This document shows positions 24,764 through 34,246 of a DNA stretch of 64,000 nucleotides, one piece after another. Origin of the DNA: Klebsiella pneumoniae. GTDB lineage: Bacteria; Desulfobacterota; Binatia; UBA12015. Below the pieces are notes generated by a model that did not search any database, had not been told where the DNA came from, and saw only the letters and a program-made list of their open reading frames with translations. Every line of letters starts with the position of its first letter. Positions within the stretch are counted from its first letter, which is position 1. Location of the stretch: contig CAMBZJ010000012.1 of the NCBI GenBank assembly GCA_945872365.1, positions 1 to 64,000 on the forward strand, given 5' to 3'. The translations under genes and the position numbers were made by a program.

Positions 24764-27440
24764 GAAGCGGCTTCACGACCCGTTCGCGGAGCTGGTCGCG
24801 AGCCTCGAACCGCCGCTTCGCTTCCTGCGCGATGCCGATGCGGACCGCGGTGGACGGGTTCGCCTGCCGCTGCGCGCCTGGACCGATCGGACGGCGGAGC
24901 TTCTCGGCGGCGAGCGCACTTCGGCCGAACGGGCCGCCTTGGGAAGGCTAGGGCAGATCCTCGGTACCCTCGAGCAGGCGGACCCCGGCTCGACGGCCGC
25001 GATCGCGACGGAGTGCCTGGAGATTCTCGAGGCGCTGCGGGGAGACACCAGACGTTCGGCAGGGCTCGAGGCGGTGGCGGACGGCCCGCCGGGCACGCGC
25101 CGGTCACCACCCCGCAAGCCATCGAAGGGCGTTCCTGACGGTCCTACCCCGGAGCGACCGGTCGCGCCGCGGGAGGGAGCGGTCGCGCCGCGGGAGGGAC
25201 CGGGCCGGATGATGGAACCGGCTGGCCACGCAGACGGTCACGCCGGGGGAACTGCCGCGAGGGGCGTCGTCTCGGGGCGCGCCGCGGGCGGCTCGGGCGA
25301 TGCGACGCCGGGCGCGGTCGAGTCGCGGCTGCGAGCAGTGGCACAGCCGACCTCGGTCGTACCCGGAATCGGTCCGACGCGCGCGACCGAACTCGAGCGG
25401 TTCGAGATCGCCTCGGTCGACGACCTGCTCTACCACCTGCCGTTTCGCTACGAGGACCGTCGTGCGCTCGCCCAGGTACGCGACTTTTCTCCCGGCGAGA
25501 ACGCGACCTCGCTCCTCGAGATTCGACGCGTCGAGGAGCGACGAGTGGGACGCGGCGGTCGGCGCGCGGTCCTCTCGGCGGTCGCCGGGGATGACACGGG
25601 CACCGTCGAACTTTCGTGGTTCAACCAGATCCGGTGGTTCCGCTCCCGGCTGAAGCCGGGTGGAAGGTGGATCGTGCACGGGCGGGTCGAGCGCGGCTGG
25701 GACGTCGGCCTGCGGATCACGCACCCGGAGATGGAAAGTGCCGACGAGCGCGAGGACTCGGCGCCGTCGAACCGGGTCATCCCGGTCTATGCGAAGCCCA
25801 CGACGATGCCCGCTGCCGCGATGCGCCGGATGGTTCATGCCGCGGTGGACGCATGGGCGTCCAACGCCGTGGACGCGGTGCCGGACGAGATACGCACCCG
25901 TCTCGGGCTCCTGCCGCTCGGCGAGGCCCTGCGCCGAGTCCACCGACCCGAGGGGGACGCCGACGTCGAGGCTCTCGGTGCGTTCCGCTCGCCGTCGCAC
26001 CGCAGCATCGTGTTCGACGAATTCTTCTTCCTGCAACTCGGACTTCTCCTGCGCAAGGCGCAGGTCGCGCGCGAGACCGGGATCGCCGTCGATCCGCCGG
26101 GGGTGCTCGCCGGGCGGATGATCGAGGCGTTGCCGTTCCCGCTGACGCGGGCCCAGCAGCGCGTGATCGCGGAGATCGCGGCCGACCAGGCGAAGCCCCA
26201 CCCGATGCACCGGCTCCTTCAGGGCGACGTCGGCAGCGGAAAGACGGTTGTCGCCGTGGCCGCGGCGTTGCGCGCCATCGAGTCGGGCTGGCAGGCCGTG
26301 CTCATGGCACCGACCGAGTTGCTCGCCGAGCAGCACTGGGAGACCGTGGGCCGTGTGGCCGGCGGTCTCGGAGTGCCGCTTTGGTACCTGAGCGGCGTCG
26401 TCGGTGTGGGCGAGCGCCGTGAGGTATTGCCGCGGCTCTTGGCGGGCGAGCCGGGACTTGTCGTCGGCACCCATGCCCTCATCCAGGACGACGTGCGCTT
26501 CGCCCGCCTCGGGCTCGCCGTGATCGACGAGCAGCACCGCTTCGGCGTCATGCAGCGAGCGACCCTGTCCCGGGCGGCCGCAACCGGCGCGGCACCCGAC
26601 GTGCTGCTCATGAGCGCGACCCCGATCCCGCGCACGCTCGCGCTCAGCTCCTACGGCGATCTCGACCTCTCCTACCTCGACGAGATGCCACCCGGTCGGA
26701 AGCCGGTGGCGACCACCGTCCACGGGATGAACCAGCGGCGCCGTGCCTACGAGATCGTGCGTCGCGAGATTACCAAGGGGCGCCAAGCCTTCATCGTCTA
26801 TCCGCTCATCGAGGAATCGGAAGCGTCGGACCTGCGCGATGCGACGAGTGCGCTCGATGAGCTCCGTACCGGGATCTTTCCGGAGTTCCGCATCGCGATC
26901 GTCCACGGTCGCATGCCGGCTGCCGAGCGGGACGCCGTCATGCGTTCGTTCAAGGCGCGCGAGTTCGACGTGCTCGTCGCGACCACCGTGATCGAGGTCG
27001 GCATCGACGTCCCCAACGCGAGCGTGATCGTGATCGAGCATGCCGAGCGCTTCGGACTCGCCCAACTCCACCAGTTGCGCGGACGGGTGGGGCGGGGCAG
27101 CGACGAGTCGTTCTGCCTGCTCGTCGCGGATTGGGCGCAGTCCCGCGAGGCGCGCGAGCGGCTCGCCGTCATGACGGAGACGCGCGACGGGCTCAGGATC
27201 GCGGAGGCCGACCTGGCGATCCGGGGACCCGGGGCGCTCCTCGGGACGCGGCAGGCCGGGATGCCGGACTTCCGGGTGGCGAATCTCCTGCGCGACGGCG
27301 CAATCCTGCGGGAGGCGCGCGCGGCGGCGGAGTCCGTGCTCGCGATCGATCCGGGACTCGAGTCGCCGGAGCACCGTGCCCTCCGGCAGGTCCTGGAGGC
27401 GCGCTGGGCCGGTCGACTTTCGCTCTCCCGCGTCGGGTGA
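24756..27440 (+). CDS. recG: ATP-dependent DNA helicase RecG with long N-terminal extension
   Basis: RecG regresses stalled forks and remodels branched DNA. The start is GTG 24756 inside the end of carB. The wedge domain begins near residue 195 ([16 protein letters not shown]), followed by Walker A GDVGSGKT, the DEQHRFGV box, [10 protein letters not shown] and [22 protein letters not shown], all intact. At 894 residues it is about 200 longer than E. coli RecG. The extra N-terminus has a helical part (1-110) and a Pro/Gly/Ala-rich part with a tandem VAPREG repeat (136-148). Confidence 0.93.
25161..25199 (+). repeat. Short in-frame tandem repeat within recG
   Basis: Two near-identical copies of an 18-base unit encode VAPREG at residues 136-141 and 143-148, separated by one alanine codon, in the low-complexity linker of the RecG N-terminal extension. 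The pattern fits recent slippage or duplication in a disordered segment. Confidence 0.8.
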
Positions 27441-27499
27441 GGCGAGGCCGTGAGCCGCACGACGGCCCGAGTTGGGTGGTGCCAGGCCGGGAAGAACCC

Positions 27500-28954
27500 A
27501 TGATGTCGACGCAAGAGCATGCCGGGGCCGCTTCGACGACCCGCCGACTCGTGATGCTGGTTGCGCTCGGCCACTTCGGCTGGGCGCTCCGCATCGCCGC
27601 AACCCATCCCGGACTCGCTTGGGAACCCGACCGGGTGGCGAATCGCCTCTACCTCAGCGGGTTGCTTACGGGGACGCCTCGCCTGGCCGAGTTCTGGTAC
27701 TTCCCGGCACCGAAGATCCTCGGCGTCCTGCTCTCGGCTCCGCTCGTCGGCGAAACCGGGGAGGCCCTCCTCGCGGCGCTTGCAGCCGCCATTCTTGCGG
27801 GCAGCGCAAGCTGGATCCTGGCGCGATCCTTCGGCCCGCTCGCGGGGCTCGGTCTCGGGGCGGTGCTCGCGCTCGATCCCTGGTGGACGAGCCTCGTCGC
27901 GACCGCGAGCGGCGACCTCCACCTCGCGGCGGGCGTCACCGCCGCGATTGCTGCATGGGAGGCGGATCGGCCGCGACTGGCTACCGCGTTCGTATTGCTT
28001 TCGACCCTCGCCAAGACTCCGGGTGCGGTCGTGATTCTGCCGATGCTGGTCGATGGTCGTCGCTCGTTCACGGCGCGCGCCTGGCCGCTCGCCGCAGCTT
28101 TCGCGGGTTTACTCGCGACGCTGGTCGGCTACGCGGCACTCCTCGGTGATTCGGCCGTCCCGTTCCGTTTCCTGCGGGCCTACACGGAGATGTCCGGCGC
28201 CCCGGCTCCAACGGTGGTTCCCTGGATCGCGCACTGGCTCGGGTACGAGGTCTTCGGCGGCGTGCTCGGGTGGTGCTGGCCGCTCGGGGTCGTCGGTCTC
28301 GCGGCTACGTTCCGCGAGGCGCAAGCCGGGCCGATGCGGCGTTGGCTCGCGGCTTCGGTCGGTGTCGCGGCCGGGTTCGCCGTACTCGCAGCGCTCACCG
28401 CGACACTTCTCTTCCCGCGCTTCCTCTGGTCCCTCGAACTGGTGTCGGTCGCGCTTTGCGTCGCCGGCGCGGTCGTCGCCGGACGATTTCTTGGTCGGCG
28501 GGTCGCCGACAGTCGGTCTGCGGGATGGCTCGCTGCGGGCTTCGGCGTCGCGGGTTGCGTGCTTGTCGGCGCCAGTCTCGCCCGGCTCGAGGGCCAGGCG
28601 AAGCACTACGAGGTTCTCTTCGAGTACGGCGCGCGCACCGCCGTGCCGTGGCTCGAGCAACTGCGCGATCGCGTCGCACCCGGTGAACGCATTCTGGTGC
28701 CGGTCTGGTTCCAGCCCGCGGCCATGTCGATTCTTCCCGGAAGCCGAGTCGAGGCGGGCGAGGTCCTGATTGCGAATCCCCCGTCCGACCACCTGCCGCC
28801 GCCTGAATGGATCCTCTTGGCTCCGGCCTATGTCGACCCGCGCACCGCCCGCTGGCTGGTGGAGCAGGCGAGGACGGGGGAGGTGGTGGCCTCGAGCGAC
28901 CTCCCGCGGATGTCCCTGCTGCGCCTGGCGCGTCCCCCGACTTCGGTCGATTGA
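27500..28954 (+). CDS. Polytopic membrane protein, possibly GT-C/GT39-like
   Basis: From ATG 27500 (GGGAAGAA upstream) the 484-residue protein has roughly 8-10 hydrophobic segments up to residue 360, then a soluble C-terminal part of about 120 residues. Loop residues such as EFWYFPAPK and DPWWTSLVA with a periplasmic-type GDLHLAAG recall GT-C membrane glycosyltransferases. I cannot identify a catalytic motif with confidence, so the function is open. It lies 59 bases after recG as last gene of the pyr operon and is followed by a strong hairpin. Confidence 0.6.
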   Translation: MMSTQEHAGAASTTRRLVMLVALGHFGWALRIAATHPGLAWEPDRVANRLYLSGLLTGTPRLAEFWYFPAPKILGVLLSAPLVGETGEALLAALAAAILAGSASWILARSFGPLAGLGLGAVLALDPWWTSLVATASGDLHLAAGVTAAIAAWEADRPRLATAFVLLSTLAKTPGAVVILPMLVDGRRSFTARAWPLAAAFAGLLATLVGYAALLGDSAVPFRFLRAYTEMSGAPAPTVVPWIAHWLGYEVFGGVLGWCWPLGVVGLAATFREAQAGPMRRWLAASVGVAAGFAVLAALTATLLFPRFLWSLELVSVALCVAGAVVAGRFLGRRVADSRSAGWLAAGFGVAGCVLVGASLARLEGQAKHYEVLFEYGARTAVPWLEQLRDRVAPGERILVPVWFQPAAMSILPGSRVEAGEVLIANPPSDHLPPPEWILLAPAYVDPRTARWLVEQARTGEVVASSDLPRMSLLRLARPPTSVD

Positions 28955-29001
28955 TCCGCACCGGTCGGCCCGGTTGCTGCTCCGCCCTGGCCCCCATGCG
29001 C

Positions 29002-29034
29002 AAGAGGCCGACCGGGACTTCCGGTCGGCCTCTT
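29002..29034. terminator. Perfect 14-bp hairpin between convergent genes
   Basis: The stem runs 29002-29015 against 29021-29034 with a 5-base loop (GACTT), all 14 pairs Watson-Crick. It sits between the ends of the membrane-protein gene (28954, plus) and the pyrophosphatase gene (29067, minus). There is no long U-tract on either side, only TCTT and AAGA ends within the stem, so it may act as a bidirectional terminator or an mRNA 3'-end protector. Confidence 0.7.
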
Positions 29035-29066
29035 CGATCCAGCGGCGACGCCGAGGAGGTTTCTGC

Positions 29067-31541
29067 TCAGTCCTTCTCCTCGATCCGCATGCCGTAGAAC
29101 GAGCGGCGCGCGAAGTAGGCCGAGGTTAGGAAGAAGAGCAGCGACAGGGCTCGGGTGAGACCCGGGTTCTCCGGACGCATCGACTCGGCGAGTTCCACCG
29201 CAAGCAGCCCGAACAGTGTCGTGAACTTGATGACCGGGTTCATCGCGACCGAGGAAGTGTCTTTGAACGGATCGCCGACGGTATCGCCGACGACGGTCGC
29301 CTCGTGGAGCTTGGTACCCTTCTCCTTCAGTTCGACCTCGACGAGCTTCTTCGCGTTGTCCCACGCACCACCGGCATTTGCCATGAAGAGCGCCTGGTAG
29401 AGCCCGAAGATCGCGATCGAGATCAGGTAGCCGACGAAGAAGTACGGATCGAGGAACGCGAAGGCGAGCGTCGAGAAGAACACCGTGAGGAAGATGTTGA
29501 ACATGCCCTTCTGCGCGTACTGCGTGCAGATCTCGACGACCTTCTTCGAGTCGGCGATCGAGGCCCTCTCGACCCCGTCGAGCTTGATGTTCTTCTTGAT
29601 GAACTCGACTGCACGATAGGCGCCGGTGACGACGGCCTGGATGGTCGCGCCGGTGAACCAGTAGATGACCGCGCCGCCGGTGATCATGCCAAGCAGGAAG
29701 GGCGCGTTCAGAATGGAAAGCTTGGCCACGCCGGCCTTGTCGGTGAGGCCGCTCGTCAGCACCATGATGATCGAGAAGATCATGGTGGTCGCGCCGACCA
29801 CCGCCGTGCCGATGAGCACGGGCTTGGCGGTCGCCTTGAACGTGTTGCCGGCTCCGTCGTTCTCCTCGAGGAAGTGCTTCGCCTTGTCGAAGTTCAGGTC
29901 GAAGCCGAAGTCGCGCTTCACCTCCTGCTTGATGTTGGGGATCGTCTCGATGACCGAGAGCTCGTAGACGGATTGGGCGTTGTCGGTGACCGGTCCATAG
30001 GAATCGACGGCGATCGTGACAGGGCCCATGCCGAGAAAGCCGAACGCGATCAGGCCGAAGGCGAAGACCGGGCCTGCGATCTCGGCGATCTGCGGGATGA
30101 AGAGCCCGAGCCCGCTGCCGGTCGTGGCGAGCCAGTACCCGATCCCCATCAGGCCGGCGATGATGAGGCCGAGCCAGTAGGCGCTCATGTTGCCGGCGAC
30201 GAGCCCGGAGAGCACGTTGAGCGATGCTCCTCCCTCGCGCGAGGATATGACGACCTCGCGCACGTGGGCCGACTCGGTCGAGGTGAAGATCTTGACCGCC
30301 TCGGGGATGATCGCGCCGGCAAGGGTTCCGCAGCTGATGATCGCGGAGAGCTTCCACCATAGGTCGGTGTTGCCGGCGACATCGGGGATGAGGAGCTTCG
30401 AGACGATGAAGGTCATCACCACGCTGATGATCGAGGTCAGCCACACAAGGTTCGTGAGCGGGGCCTCGAAGTTCATCTTGTCGGCGTTGCCGTAGCGACC
30501 CTTCTGGAAGCTCTCGTTGATCAGGTACGAGGCGCCGCTGACCAGCACCATGACGATGCGCATCACGAAGATCCAGACGAGGAGCTGGACCTGGACCGTC
30601 GGGTTCCCGGCGATCGCGAGCACGATGAAGGTGATGAGAGCGACGCCGGTCACACCGTAGGTCTCGAAGCCATCGGCGCTGGGGCCGACCGAATCTCCGG
30701 CGTTGTCGCCGGTGCAGTCGGCGATGACGCCCGGATTTCGCGCGTCGTCCTCCTTAATGTTGAAGACGATCTTCATCAGGTCCGAGCCGATGTCGGCGAT
30801 CTTCGTGAAGATACCGCCGGCGATGCGCAGGGCGGAGGCGCCGAGCGACTCGCCGATCGCGAAGCCGATGAAGCACGGTCCCGCGCTGGTGGCGGGCACG
30901 AACAGCAGGATCATCAGCATGATGAAGAGTTCGGTCGAGATGAGCACCATGCCGATCGACATGCCCGCCCGAAGCGGGATCTCGTAGGTCGGGAAGGGCT
31001 TGCCCTTCAGGCTCGCGAAGGCGGTCCGCGAGTTGGCGAAGGTGTTGATCCGGATGCCGAACCACGCGACCCCGCAGCTCCCGGCGATGCCGACCAGACT
31101 GAACAGGAGAATCGCGAGGACCTTCGAGAACTCCAGGTGCCGAAGCCAGCCGAAGTAGGCGATGATGATCGCACCGATGAAGAGCTCGAGCAGCAGGATG
31201 AACTTGATCTGGGTGAGCAGGTAGGTCTTGCAGGTCTCGTAGATCAGTTCCGAGATCTCGCTCATGGACTTGTGCACCGGCAGATCGCGGATCTGCGAGT
31301 ACATGGTCACGCCGAAGACGAATCCGAGCAGGCTCACCAGCATCCCGATGAGCAGGATGTTGTGGCCGTTGATGCCGCCGAGGAACGACGCGCTCCGGAA
31401 ATCCGGCAGGATGATGTCCGTCTCGCTCGCCCGTGCGACGAGCGGCAGCAGGCCGACGAGAACGGCTCCGAGCAGAGCCTTGACGAAGGGGCGTACACGC
31501 CCCGATACCTTCCCCGCGAGGGGACCTGATTGTGCCAACAC
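29067..31541 (-). CDS. hppA: Membrane-bound proton/cation-pumping pyrophosphatase, divergent type
   Basis: This pump couples pyrophosphate hydrolysis to ion export across the inner membrane. The start is set at GTG 31541 because a perfect AAGGAGG precedes it by five bases; the frame is open 66 bases further. The 824-residue, about 16-helix protein has DNAGDSVG, VDSYGPVTDNA and GDPFKDTS blocks. It deviates where most family members read DLVGKVE (here DLMKIVF, one residue shorter) and GPSLN (here SVAMN). GNTFKA carries Lys at the position that marks K+-independent enzymes. The N-terminus resembles a signal sequence (RASETD). Confidence 0.93.
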   Translation of the reverse strand: MLAQSGPLAGKVSGRVRPFVKALLGAVLVGLLPLVARASETDIILPDFRSASFLGGINGHNILLIGMLVSLLGFVFGVTMYSQIRDLPVHKSMSEISELIYETCKTYLLTQIKFILLLELFIGAIIIAYFGWLRHLEFSKVLAILLFSLVGIAGSCGVAWFGIRINTFANSRTAFASLKGKPFPTYEIPLRAGMSIGMVLISTELFIMLMILLFVPATSAGPCFIGFAIGESLGASALRIAGGIFTKIADIGSDLMKIVFNIKEDDARNPGVIADCTGDNAGDSVGPSADGFETYGVTGVALITFIVLAIAGNPTVQVQLLVWIFVMRIVMVLVSGASYLINESFQKGRYGNADKMNFEAPLTNLVWLTSIISVVMTFIVSKLLIPDVAGNTDLWWKLSAIISCGTLAGAIIPEAVKIFTSTESAHVREVVISSREGGASLNVLSGLVAGNMSAYWLGLIIAGLMGIGYWLATTGSGLGLFIPQIAEIAGPVFAFGLIAFGFLGMGPVTIAVDSYGPVTDNAQSVYELSVIETIPNIKQEVKRDFGFDLNFDKAKHFLEENDGAGNTFKATAKPVLIGTAVVGATTMIFSIIMVLTSGLTDKAGVAKLSILNAPFLLGMITGGAVIYWFTGATIQAVVTGAYRAVEFIKKNIKLDGVERASIADSKKVVEICTQYAQKGMFNIFLTVFFSTLAFAFLDPYFFVGYLISIAIFGLYQALFMANAGGAWDNAKKLVEVELKEKGTKLHEATVVGDTVGDPFKDTSSVAMNPVIKFTTLFGLLAVELAESMRPENPGLTRALSLLFFLTSAYFARRSFYGMRIEEKD

Positions 31542-31949
31542 GAATGCCTCCTTCAGACTGCGCGCCGCCCTCGCTCGCGCGAGGGAATCGGCACGAACCG
31601 CAACCATTTCGAGGGGTTGGCCGCCCGGGAGGAGATGCGCGCGACCCGGGTCGGACCCCCGACGCCGGTCTCCACGGACGCTTCAGCGCAGCCTCGCCCT
31701 CGAGGCCGAAGGCACCCGAGGCGCCTTGTGCCTAACACAGCCGGGTGGTGCCGTCGAGGGTCTGGCAGCCGAAGTCCCGGGGTGGGGCTCTCCGTGTCGG
31801 GGGGTGAGAGTGGGCGGCACCGGGCAGGCGGAGCCCGGGCTGGAGCGCCGATGCTTGTCGCCGGCGGCCGGGGCGGCTAGGACCGGCGGGACCCAACGGC
31901 GGGTCGGCCCGGCACCCGGAGGTGCCATGAAGCCTCGCAGAGGACCCGA
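31542..31949. other. 408-base divergent intergenic region between hppA and the DedA gene
   Basis: No gene is recognisable here on either strand. It holds the hppA ribosome binding site at its left end, a 7-bp hairpin CCCTCGC/GCGAGGG (31568-31585) in the hppA leader, an imperfect stem GGCACCCG...CGGGTGGTGCC (31711-31752) enclosing TGTG-CCTAA-CACA (31727-31739), and the DedA ribosome binding site at its right end. Promoters for both genes must lie here, but I see no convincing -35/-10 pair. Confidence 0.6.
31547..31553 (-). promoter_or_regulatory. Ribosome binding site that fixes the hppA start
   Basis: On the minus strand AAGGAGG is a full match to the anti-16S sequence, five bases before GTG 31541. 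It is the best Shine-Dalgarno I found in the window and rules against the longer upstream reading of hppA. Confidence 0.85.
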
Positions 31950-32609
31950 ATGGAAACGCTCCGCCACCTTCTCGATGTCTTCCTGCACCTCGACCAGCAC
32001 CTGAACGCGCTCGCCGGAAGCCTTGGGCCCTGGTTGTACGTGGTCCTGTTCCTGATCGTGTTCTGCGAGACCGGACTCGTCGTGACGCCGTTTCTGCCGG
32101 GCGATTCCCTGCTGTTCGCGGTCGGTGCACTGGCGGCCGCGCCGGGGTCCCCGATCCACGTCGGCTGGACGGCGCTGCTCCTGATCATAGCGGCGGTCCT
32201 CGGAGATGCTGCGAACTACGCGATCGGGCGCAGGCTCGGTCCACGGGTCTTCCAGACGAATTCGAAGCTGCTCAACCACGAGCATCTCGCGCACACGCAG
32301 CGCTTCTATGAGCGGCACGGCGGCAAGACGATCATCCTCGCCCGTTTCATGCCGATCGTCCGGACCTTCGCACCCTTCGTCGCCGGGATCGGGAAGATGC
32401 GCTACCCGCGGTTCGCTGCGTTCAACGTGGCAGGCGCCCTGGCCTGGGTGAGCCTCTTCGTTTTCGGCGGGTATCTCTTCGGCAACCTACCCGCGGTGAA
32501 GCAGAACTTCCACTACGTCATCCTCGCGATCGTCATCCTGTCGATCGTACCGGCGGTCCTCGAATTCCTGCGCGCCCGCGCGGCCTCCGGTCCAGCTCCG
32601 CAGGTCTGA
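31950..32609 (+). CDS. DedA/SNARE-associated family membrane protein
   Basis: The 219-residue inner-membrane protein has the DedA core. Hydrophobic hairpins flank the FCETGLVVTPFLPGDSLLF block (about 37-56), and the second conserved part reads ARFMPIVRTFAPFVAGIGKMRY. Members of this family act as phospholipid or undecaprenyl-phosphate scramblases/flippases and depend on proton-motive force. That would suit an organism with large lipid-linked glycan output, but the ligand is not readable. GAGGAC lies before the ATG. Confidence 0.92.
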   Translation: METLRHLLDVFLHLDQHLNALAGSLGPWLYVVLFLIVFCETGLVVTPFLPGDSLLFAVGALAAAPGSPIHVGWTALLLIIAAVLGDAANYAIGRRLGPRVFQTNSKLLNHEHLAHTQRFYERHGGKTIILARFMPIVRTFAPFVAGIGKMRYPRFAAFNVAGALAWVSLFVFGGYLFGNLPAVKQNFHYVILAIVILSIVPAVLEFLRARAASGPAPQV

Positions 32610-32731
32610 GGCTCGCCGTGAGGGCGGGTTGCCCGGGCGGTGGGCCGCGCTCGGCGATCGTCGAACCGGTCGAAGCGGGGGCCGTTCCGACCGCTCTCGG
32701 GCTGTGCTACGGACGCGAGCCAGGAGGATTC

Positions 32732-32872
32732 ATGGTGTTCCCTCGCATCAAGCGCCTGGAAGTTCGGCCGTTCGACCTCATCGGCGATCCCGAGTCGCGG
32801 CCCGGGCGCGCAGCGAGGACATCGTCCGACTCCGCGCCGCAGCTTGCGGCGAGTGGACACCGTGAAAGCTGA
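32732..32872 (+). pseudogene. Probable decayed 5' fragment of an AlaC-type aminotransferase
   Basis: An ATG with AGGAGG four bases upstream opens a 46-codon frame beginning MVFPRIKRL, then EVRPFDLIGD, ending inside the start of hom. AlaC/DapL-like aminotransferases typically begin FxRIKRLPPYVFNITGELKM, AARRRGEDII. A shift to the adjacent frame near 32794 yields VAARARSEDIV at the expected distance. The 5' end of such a gene seems retained with a frameshift and the remaining roughly 360 codons lost. Alternatively this is a leader peptide that couples translation to hom. The assignment rests on remembered family sequence. Confidence 0.45.
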
Positions 32873-34214
32873 GCGACGCGGCCGCTCCGAACGAGGAGCG
32901 GACGGTGTCGCACCGGTCCGGGTGGGACTCATCGGCTGGGGCACGATCGGCTCCGGTGTGATCCGGATCCTGCGCGAGCGTGGGGCGGAACTCGACGCGC
33001 GTCTCGGGGCCCCGCTGCGTCTCGTGCGGGTCTGCGACCTCGACCTCGATCGCAAGCGCGAGGTGTCGGTTCCGCGGCGGCTTCTGACCAGGCGCGCGGA
33101 GGAGATTCTCGGCGACCCGGACATCGACGTCGTGGTCGAACTGATGGGCGGTACCGGCGCAGCACGGACGCTCGTTCTCGCGGCCCTCGCGGCGGGCAAG
33201 GCGGTCGTCACGGCCAACAAGGCACTGCTGGCCCGCCACGGCGGAGAGATCTTCGCCGCGGCGGAGAAGGCCGGCGTGGGCCTGCAATTCGAGGCGAGCG
33301 TCGGTGGCGGGATCCCGATCATCCGGACGCTTCGCGAAGCCCTCGGCGCCGATCGGAAGACGGCCGTCTTCGGCATCGTGAACGGAACCTCGAACTACAT
33401 CCTCAGTACGATGGCTGCGGAGGGACGGAGCTTCGCCGACGTTCTCGCCGCAGCGCAGAAGGCCGGGCTGGCCGAAGCCGATCCGGCCTACGACGTCGAC
33501 GGCGTGGACGCCGCCCACAAGCTCGCGCTGCTCGTGCAACTCGCCTTCGGCGTGCGCCTGCCGCTCGAATCGGTCCACACCGAGGGGATCCGGGACGTGG
33601 ATGCGACCGACATGACCTATGCGCGCGAGTTGGGCTACGCGATCAAACTCCTTGCGATCGCGAAGCATCACGGGGACGCCATCGAGGCGCGCGTCCACCC
33701 GACGATGATCCCGCTCGACGACCCCCTCGCCGGGGTTGGCGGGGCGTTCAACGCCGTCTGCGTGCACGGCGACTTCCTCGGACGCACGATGTACTACGGG
33801 CAGGGGGCCGGCATGCTGCCGACCGCGACCGCCGTCGTTGCCGATCTTCTCGACGTCGCCCGCGATCGGCGTCGCGGTGGGCCGCGTCTGCCCCCCCTGG
33901 GGTACCCGGTCGCCGCCCAGCAGGAGGCCCGGGTGCGCCCTATCGGCGACGTGCAGAGCGAGTTCTACCTGCGGGTCGCGGCCCGCGACGAACCCGGTGT
34001 TCTCGGCCGCATCGCCTCCTTGCTCGGCAAGGGGGGCATCTCGATCGCGTCGGTCGTGCAGCGGGAGCGCCGCAGCGACGGACCGGTGCCGATCGTCATC
34101 CGCACGCACGAGGTGCGGGAGAAGGCGCTGCGGCGCGCGCTCGCGACGGTCGCCGCGCTACCGACGGTCGCGAGCAAGCCGGTCGCCATCCGCATCGAGG
34201 AGAACCCCGGCTGA
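32862..34214 (+). CDS. hom: Homoserine dehydrogenase with C-terminal ACT domain
   Basis: This enzyme reduces aspartate semialdehyde to homoserine for threonine, methionine and isoleucine. The 450-residue form (GTG 32862) has an NAD(P) loop GWGTIGSG (25-32), TANKALLARHG, the catalytic-region block FGIVNGTSNYIL and GLAEADPAYDVDGVDAAHK. A C-terminal ACT domain (about 365-445) is expected to bind threonine. The start is uncertain; GTGs nine bases upstream or about 15 codons downstream are possible. It overlaps the end of the aminotransferase-like remnant by 11 bases. Confidence 0.94.
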   Translation: MKAERRGRSERGADGVAPVRVGLIGWGTIGSGVIRILRERGAELDARLGAPLRLVRVCDLDLDRKREVSVPRRLLTRRAEEILGDPDIDVVVELMGGTGAARTLVLAALAAGKAVVTANKALLARHGGEIFAAAEKAGVGLQFEASVGGGIPIIRTLREALGADRKTAVFGIVNGTSNYILSTMAAEGRSFADVLAAAQKAGLAEADPAYDVDGVDAAHKLALLVQLAFGVRLPLESVHTEGIRDVDATDMTYARELGYAIKLLAIAKHHGDAIEARVHPTMIPLDDPLAGVGGAFNAVCVHGDFLGRTMYYGQGAGMLPTATAVVADLLDVARDRRRGGPRLPPLGYPVAAQQEARVRPIGDVQSEFYLRVAARDEPGVLGRIASLLGKGGISIASVVQRERRSDGPVPIVIRTHEVREKALRRALATVAALPTVASKPVAIRIEENPG

Positions 34215-34246
34215 ACAGGCCGTTTGCCGGGGGTGAGGGCAGAACG

